Part shown: piece by piece, positions 59,124 to 64,000 of the stretch
How positions within the stretch are numbered: position 1 is the first letter of the stretch
Layout of the letters: each line of letters begins with the position of its first letter
Origin: Orthonyx spaldingii
Taxonomy: Eukaryota; Chordata; Aves; Passeriformes; Orthonychidae
DNA length: 64,000 bases
Direction of reading: 5' to 3'
Assembly: GCA_013397795.1 (NCBI GenBank)
Contig: VZTJ01001390.1
Span: 55,643-119,642 of the forward strand
Notes under the pieces: generated by a model
What the model was told of the DNA's origin: nothing
The model's database searches: none
What the model saw: only the letters and a program-made list of their open reading frames with translations
Made by a program: the position numbers and the translations under genes

Positions 59124-60066
59124 CCAGAGAAGACATATTGGCCAAAACCCTCCCAGCCCAGTCTGTACACGGTTCCAGCTGCCAGTTCTGGGTACTGCAG
59201 CCCCTGGAAGCCCCTGGGGAATGCAGCTGATGTGGGGACCCTTCAGCACAAACATCCCGGTTTTAGGTCCCTGATAGAAACAGGAAAGGCTGCAGAGTTG
59301 AGTTGATGCTGGATGGAAAAAGGGCCTTCCCGAAATCTTCCGGCACTACCTCTGGTGTGGCTGCTCCTTAATGCAAATGAGGGAAACAACCAGTGAGTCA
59401 TGAGTTCTGCTGAGCTCTCTGTGGTGGACAAAAGCCCCTCCTGCTCACCCATTTCCCCCAGCTCTCCTGGGGATAGGCAGGGGAGCAGCAGTTGAGAGGT
59501 TGTGTGAAGTTCACCCTCCCTGAGAAGGTGCTCGTGCTTGGACTTGTCCAACGAGCTGTCGTGGCTGAGCTCCTGAGCTTGTGCAGGGAAAGTGCTGCTC
59601 GTTGCTCCGTGGAGACCCTGCGAGCAGGAAGCTGTGGGTGTTGTTGTGAGGTGTTGGGACAAGCAGGGTGACACTGCTGCCTGCACCCTCCCATCTGAGC
59701 CTGCCCCTCTGAGTCACTCCCTCCACCCAGCCCTCCCTGCAGAATTGCTAAACCTCCTCTCTCTAAACTTCCTGGTGTGCCCAGCATCTCTGGGACAAAG
59801 CTGGCTGTGCCATTCCATGTTGGAAGTCACATCATGGTGGAAGGAGCGAATTCTTGGTGTGGTCTGGCTCCTTGGATGGCAGCTGCCTTTCTTACCTGAT
59901 AATTAACACTGTCGAGTCAAATTTGGTGACAGAAGCCATGGCCAAGTAACACTGTTAGAGCTCTTGAACCTCATGTAGGTAATGAAAATAATAAATACAT
60001 TTTTGGGGACATGTTGCTATAAAAGGAAAATCACAGGAAAATACATTTTGGCTGGACCAACACAGT
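59124..60066. other. Non-genic unique sequence
   Basis: No element was recognised. The last 150 bases are AT-rich. Confidence 0.5.
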
Positions 60067-60100
60067 TCCTCTCCTCTCCTCTCCTCTCCTCTCCTCTCCT
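60067..60100. repeat. (CTCCT)n pentanucleotide repeat
   Basis: About seven perfect units of a pure-pyrimidine pentamer. Confidence 0.95.
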
Positions 60101-60640
60101 TCTTCCTGTTCTTGTAAGCACAGTTAGAAATGGAAATGCCATTTTGAAACAAATACTAGAGAAGGTTTTCACTTGGCTTAATTTCATATGAAGATCTTAG
60201 CCTTTATCTCCTCAGGTCTTTAAAACCAGGCCTGGCAGAAACTTCTCCTGGGCTCACCTGCTGCCACACTCCTCTCAGTTCTGTGTTTTGCAGTGGTTTT
60301 GTTCTTTGCACAAGCCCCAGACAAACTGAGTCCCCTCCAGCCCACCAAATCCTTTATAAATTACTCCTACAGCACCTCTTAGCCCTGTGAATGATTAAGC
60401 CACCATTCCAGGTGGGTTTACCTGATTTCAGGAATATTTGAGGCTCGTAGAGCTTTCCAAGCTCATTTTTCCTGACCTTTGGCAGGTTCCGCGCCTGGCA
60501 GTTTATCTCCTTGGCCACGCAGGAGTTCAGGAGGCCGCGAAGGAGGGATGCAAACAAAGGCGTTATTACCACGTTACTTGGCTCTCAGTGGCCAGAGGAG
60601 ATGCAAGAGTCTTTTGGCACAGTGGTACTTTTCCCTCCAA
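60101..60640. other. Unique spacer
   Basis: Nothing recognised. Confidence 0.5.
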
Positions 60641-60736
60641 AAAAAAAAAAANTCCATCAAAAAAAAGAAAAAAACATTCCATGTTTTGAAGGGAATTGTC
60701 TAATAAAAGAAGACAGTTAAAAAAAAAAAAAAAAAG
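60641..60736. repeat. A-rich tract with one undetermined base
   Basis: Three A-runs separated by short non-A words. The base at 60652 is N, immediately after a run of A, and so is a homopolymer sequencing or assembly ambiguity. Confidence 0.9.
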
Positions 60737-61080
60737 AGGAAAAAGGACTTTAATTGAAGCCTGCAATGTTGTATAAATGAAAGATCTAAGTTTTAATTGA
60801 AAAATAATTATAACCACTTAATCATTTTAAATGAGGGCTGTAATTGCAGTCAGTTCATAATAGCCAAATACAGACACTTAGATTCCTGCAATAAAGCAGG
60901 GATGGTACAGCTTGATTTGCTAATAGCTCTTCCACTTCTCTCCTCTTTTGTCTCAAAGATTAATTCAGGCAAGGGCTATTAGTGCCGTTAATTGGTTCTG
61001 CAATTTAGACCTTGTGCTTGTGAATGAGTGACTGATGCAGACCCATCAGCCAATAATGTGAACACTTTGTCAATGTGTTC
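60737..61080. other. AT-rich repeat-free block, candidate conserved non-coding element
   Basis: Low-CpG sequence dense in ATTAA/TTAAT words ('ctttaattgaagcctgcaat', 'aagttttaattgaaaaataa', 'gccgttaattggttctgc'). It also contains 'cagccaataatgtgaacact', a CCAAT-type word, and then changes abruptly to GC-rich sequence. Function is inferred only. Confidence 0.38.
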
Positions 61081-62095
61081 CTCATTGTCCGGCTCCGCAC
61101 AACTCCCCCGGCAGCTCCTCAGCCACCCAAGCCTGGCTCCCCGGGGGATCGGGAGGAGCGGGGCTCCTCAGGGGTGAGGGATTCACTTAGCTTTAGATAG
61201 GTCACCCAGATGTCTTTGAAAGCACGGCCGGCTTATGAATAAAATAATTAAGCAGCCCAGGCGTCCTCCTTGGCAGGGACAAATCCCATATTCAGGCGAA
61301 ATGTGTTGGAAGCAGGAGGTTCAGTGGGGTTGTGAAGGTGGTGAGAAGTGTTAGAGGGAGAGTGGACCCTGCAGGTGGGAAGGGGCTGATGGCTCCAGGC
61401 AGCACTCCAGGAGGGGTCCCCTTCCCACGGGCAGCAGCAAGGCTAAAGTGAGGCTTTAAATCACTTAAATCCCGAGAACAGCACAAATTTTCCTTTTTAA
61501 CAGGTGTTATTTCCCACTTAAGTAGTCACAGCATCGGTGATGGGCAGCGGGCACAGCCGGAGGGACTTAGAGCAATTTGCAGCATCGTTCCTCAGAAAAA
61601 CGCCCAGGGAAGGCTTTGTCCTTGCCCTATCCCTGTGCTGTGAGATAACTAACACGAGTTACACAAGTCACATCAGGCTGGTGAGTTTGGGTGGCTGAAG
61701 GAGTTCAGTCCTTGGCTGTTTTCACTGTGAGATCCTCTCAGCAGAGAAAACTGTCCCTTCGCTAAGGTTAGGATATTTTTGGTTGGGAATGCTGCTGCTA
61801 CACACCAAGACGCTGCTCTTCTGGCTGCTGTACACTGGCACAATTTGAAATAAATGGGTGATAATTTGGCCAAAATCTGTCCCTTTGCAGGTATCTGCCA
61901 CTCCCCACCCAGGGATCGACCTGTACCAAGTGGAGACGCTTTTTCCTGGCCTTCCAAAGCTGGTCGAATGCAAGGTGAATTTATCCTTTGAGTTAAAGTA
62001 TTGAGCACAGTCCTTGGCTGCCATGAGTCTTTTCCATCTCCAGGTGATCCCGGTGCTGACAAACACAGGGAGTGTGTTTGTGCTCTGGCCTCAGG
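61081..62095. other. Non-genic unique sequence
   Basis: GC-rich with CpG from 61085 to 61175, then an AT-rich patch around 61190-61260 ('gaataaaataattaagcagc'). No exon was recognised. Confidence 0.45.
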
Positions 62096-62460
62096 CTCTA
62101 TATTTAGCTACGTGATACCAGGAAAGCTTTCCGTGATTAAGTTCTGTTGACCGATACCGAAAGTAATTAACAACCCCAACATGGAGCGGGTGAGGTGTGG
62201 CACCAGGACTGGGTGTCACTGGGCCCAAAAAATGTCTGGGAGAGAGAGAGTGGGTTGTGAAAGCACATGAATCACCAATCCTGTTCTTTTGGGGACAAAA
62301 GGAAAATGGAGCAGTGTTCCATTTAAACCTGAAGACTGTTTGGAGTTGTCTTTTCCCTGGTTGGTGTTTAATTATGGGCATTAATTTCATGAATGATGCA
62401 TAACGAACTTCGGTATTAGGCATAATATTTTTAGCATAGATAACTGGGGCTCTGGGACAA
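62096..62460. other. AT-rich patches, possible conserved non-coding element
   Basis: Two non-repetitive AT-rich patches (62096-62180 and 62370-62450: 'ttaattatgggcattaattt', 'ggcataatatttttagcata') around a more ordinary middle. The evidence is compositional only. Confidence 0.27.
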
Positions 62461-63343
62461 ATAATCTGAAGTAAAAGTGATGTCTCCTTCGGTGTTTCAT
62501 GAGTAGAACTGCTCTGCTTTGGACACGGGAACAGAATGGGCAACTTCCCAAGGTCCCTTGCTTGGTTCTCTCGAAAAGGTGCAGGACCAAAATAATGTCG
62601 TGGAGATTTAGCTCCCACAACAGGCTGGATCTTCCTCAGAAGCAGCTTCACAGGGAAGTCCCCAAGGCATTGAGGCCAAGCATTTAGAAGAGACTCCAGG
62701 GTCCTTGAGCAAGGGCAAGTTCTGCCTGGTGACAGAGGTCCCGTCCTTCATGCTCTCTGATGCCCTTCCACTTCCACCACCTAAATGTCACTCCACCGAG
62801 CTCCAGTTCTCTGAAGGTCCCTCCTTGACCCCTCCACATTCTGTGTGTGTCTGGCACTGCTCAAACAGGCCCATCATCTCCTCTGCTCCTGCACATTCCC
62901 TGTTCCTCTCCAGCCACAAACAGGTTGGTACCTGTGCAAAACTGGGCTAGGAAGGAAGTGGTGAGGGATGGAGCAGAATGGGCAAACAAGACATTACCCT
63001 ACAAAGGGATTTTCTGCAATAAGGTCAGGTGTCTTAGGGTGCCCTGGTCCTACAGCAGGTCTGCCCTGCCATCTTCCTCTTTGCCCATGGAAACAAGTCC
63101 AAATTCCTATTTGGGTGAGGGGTGTGAAACAGCAATGAATGAGGATATGCAGTTTTGGCTGTTTATGTTGTCCCCTTGGTCAGATTCACACCTTACACTC
63201 TTCAGCAAGTGCTGCCTTTGCCGTGGGCTCCCAGTCCAACCTTCCCAAGGTCTGCCCAAACACACATTGCTACAAAATTCTCTCTTTTATGCAGTAACCT
63301 TGGCTGAAATGTTTTGGTTGAGGCAGATGGAGCCACGCTAATA
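62461..63343. other. Non-genic unique sequence
   Basis: No repeat was recognised. The 164-codon plus frame (62847-63341) stops right at the CR1 edge and has no domain. Confidence 0.5.
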
Positions 63344-63568
63344 AATCATGGAATCGTTCAGGTTGGAAAAGCCCCCTAAGATCAAGTCCAGCTGCTCCCT
63401 CAGCACTCCCAGGTCAGTCATGTCCCCAGGTGCCACATTCACACATCTGTTAAATCCCTCCAGGGATGGGGACTCCATACTTCCCTGGGCAGCCTGCTCC
63501 AATGCTTGACAACCCATTCTGTAAGGAAATTCTTCCTAACATCCAATCTGAACTTCTCCACTTGGCTC
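63344..63568 (-). mobile_element. CR1 LINE tail, older subfamily
   Basis: This is the best-preserved old-lineage copy here: 'aatcatggaatcgttcaggt', 'tggaaaagccccctaagatc', 'catgtccccaggtgccacat', 'cctccagggatggggactcc', 'ttccctgggcagcctgctcc', 'attcttcctaacatccaatc'. Decayed CR1 may continue to about 63650. Confidence 0.93.
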
Positions 63569-64000
63569 AAAAGCATCATCCTTGCCAGGAAAGGATTAGG
63601 CTCTCCATAATTTTTATGTTTCATCCGATTTAAGCCCCTCTGTGCTTGGTCTCCCGAAGCACCCTGGCGTTTCCATGGAAGCTCCCCAGAGGCACCCGCT
63701 GGTCCCGTCCGGCTGTGCCAGCTGCACCTCTGCCTGGAGGGAGAAGGTAAACAGAGAGCGAGGTGGAACAAATGGCTCTTGGTACCGACTGAGGAAATTA
63801 TCTCACCGAAACAGATAAAGGCGAGGGGAGGCTTGTGTGGTGCACCCAGAGCTCTTCTGACTGCCAGCGTGACGTAGGCAGCGCCTCCAGCTAAAAGTGC
63901 CCGGTGCCCTGGCTGCCTGCCCCAGACCCAGCTTGTGGAGGCTTGTGTGCGCCCAGGACGTGGCTCCCGCGTGCCTGGCACCATGTCGGTGACAATCTGC
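63569..64000. other. Non-genic sequence to the window edge
   Basis: A patch at 63770-63830 ('actgaggaaattatctcacc') is non-repetitive. 63860-63980 is GC-rich with some CpG. Nothing else was recognised, and any feature may continue past the edge. Confidence 0.45.

Noticed and set aside
1..64000. CRISPR arrays, tRNA or rRNA genes, bacterial operons
   Set aside because: None seen on either strand. The repeat content is vertebrate, and no spaced identical direct repeats or cloverleaf-type sequence were noticed.

Overview
The window looks like nuclear DNA from a bird, most likely a songbird (Passeriformes). The main evidence is about two dozen 3'-end copies of the avian CR1 LINE retrotransposon on both strands. 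Many share the tail words 'gcagccacagcttctctggg' or 'ctgtggctgcccctgga' and 'gggacaccttccactgtccc', which I associate with passerine CR1 from memory. Solo-LTR-like segments, short microsatellites, homopolymer runs and two runs of N fit an assembled vertebrate chromosome. No bacterial-style operons, tRNA, rRNA, CRISPR array or strong CpG-island promoter was seen.

I found no protein-coding gene I can defend. The open frames are short (the longest about 217 codons). They overlap in several frames, often run through untranslated CR1 tails, lack recognisable domains, and some lack ATG starts. The window is best read as intergenic or intronic DNA. Three short stretches are listed as very weak exon or ORF candidates.

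Layout. 1-5.5 kb: unique DNA with a CA repeat and an AT-rich block. 5.5-12 kb: four CR1 tails in mixed orientation. 12.3-18.1 kb: three LTR-like segments and one AT-rich block. 18.9-28.7 kb: five CR1 copies, including an older subfamily. 29-38.4 kb: AT-rich, homeodomain-site-rich blocks resembling conserved non-coding elements, alternating with CR1 copies that include the longest one (34.57-35.17 kb). 39-45.4 kb: more CR1, a purine hexanucleotide tract, a large AT-rich block and an assembly gap whose two flanks are near-duplicates. 45.8-56 kb: CR1 copies, poly-purine tracts and one more LTR-like segment. 57.2-57.4 kb: a 39-bp minisatellite. 58.1-64 kb: microsatellites, an inverted CR1 pair, further AT-rich blocks and a CR1 tail close to the right edge.

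Nothing here forms a pathway or gene system. If the window has a function, the best candidates are the AT-rich, repeat-free blocks (notably about 33.7-34.3, 37.8-38.4, 43.56-44.18 and 60.74-61.08 kb), which could be enhancers of a developmental gene outside the window. That is an inference from base composition and TAAT-type motifs only. It needs a multi-species alignment to test.
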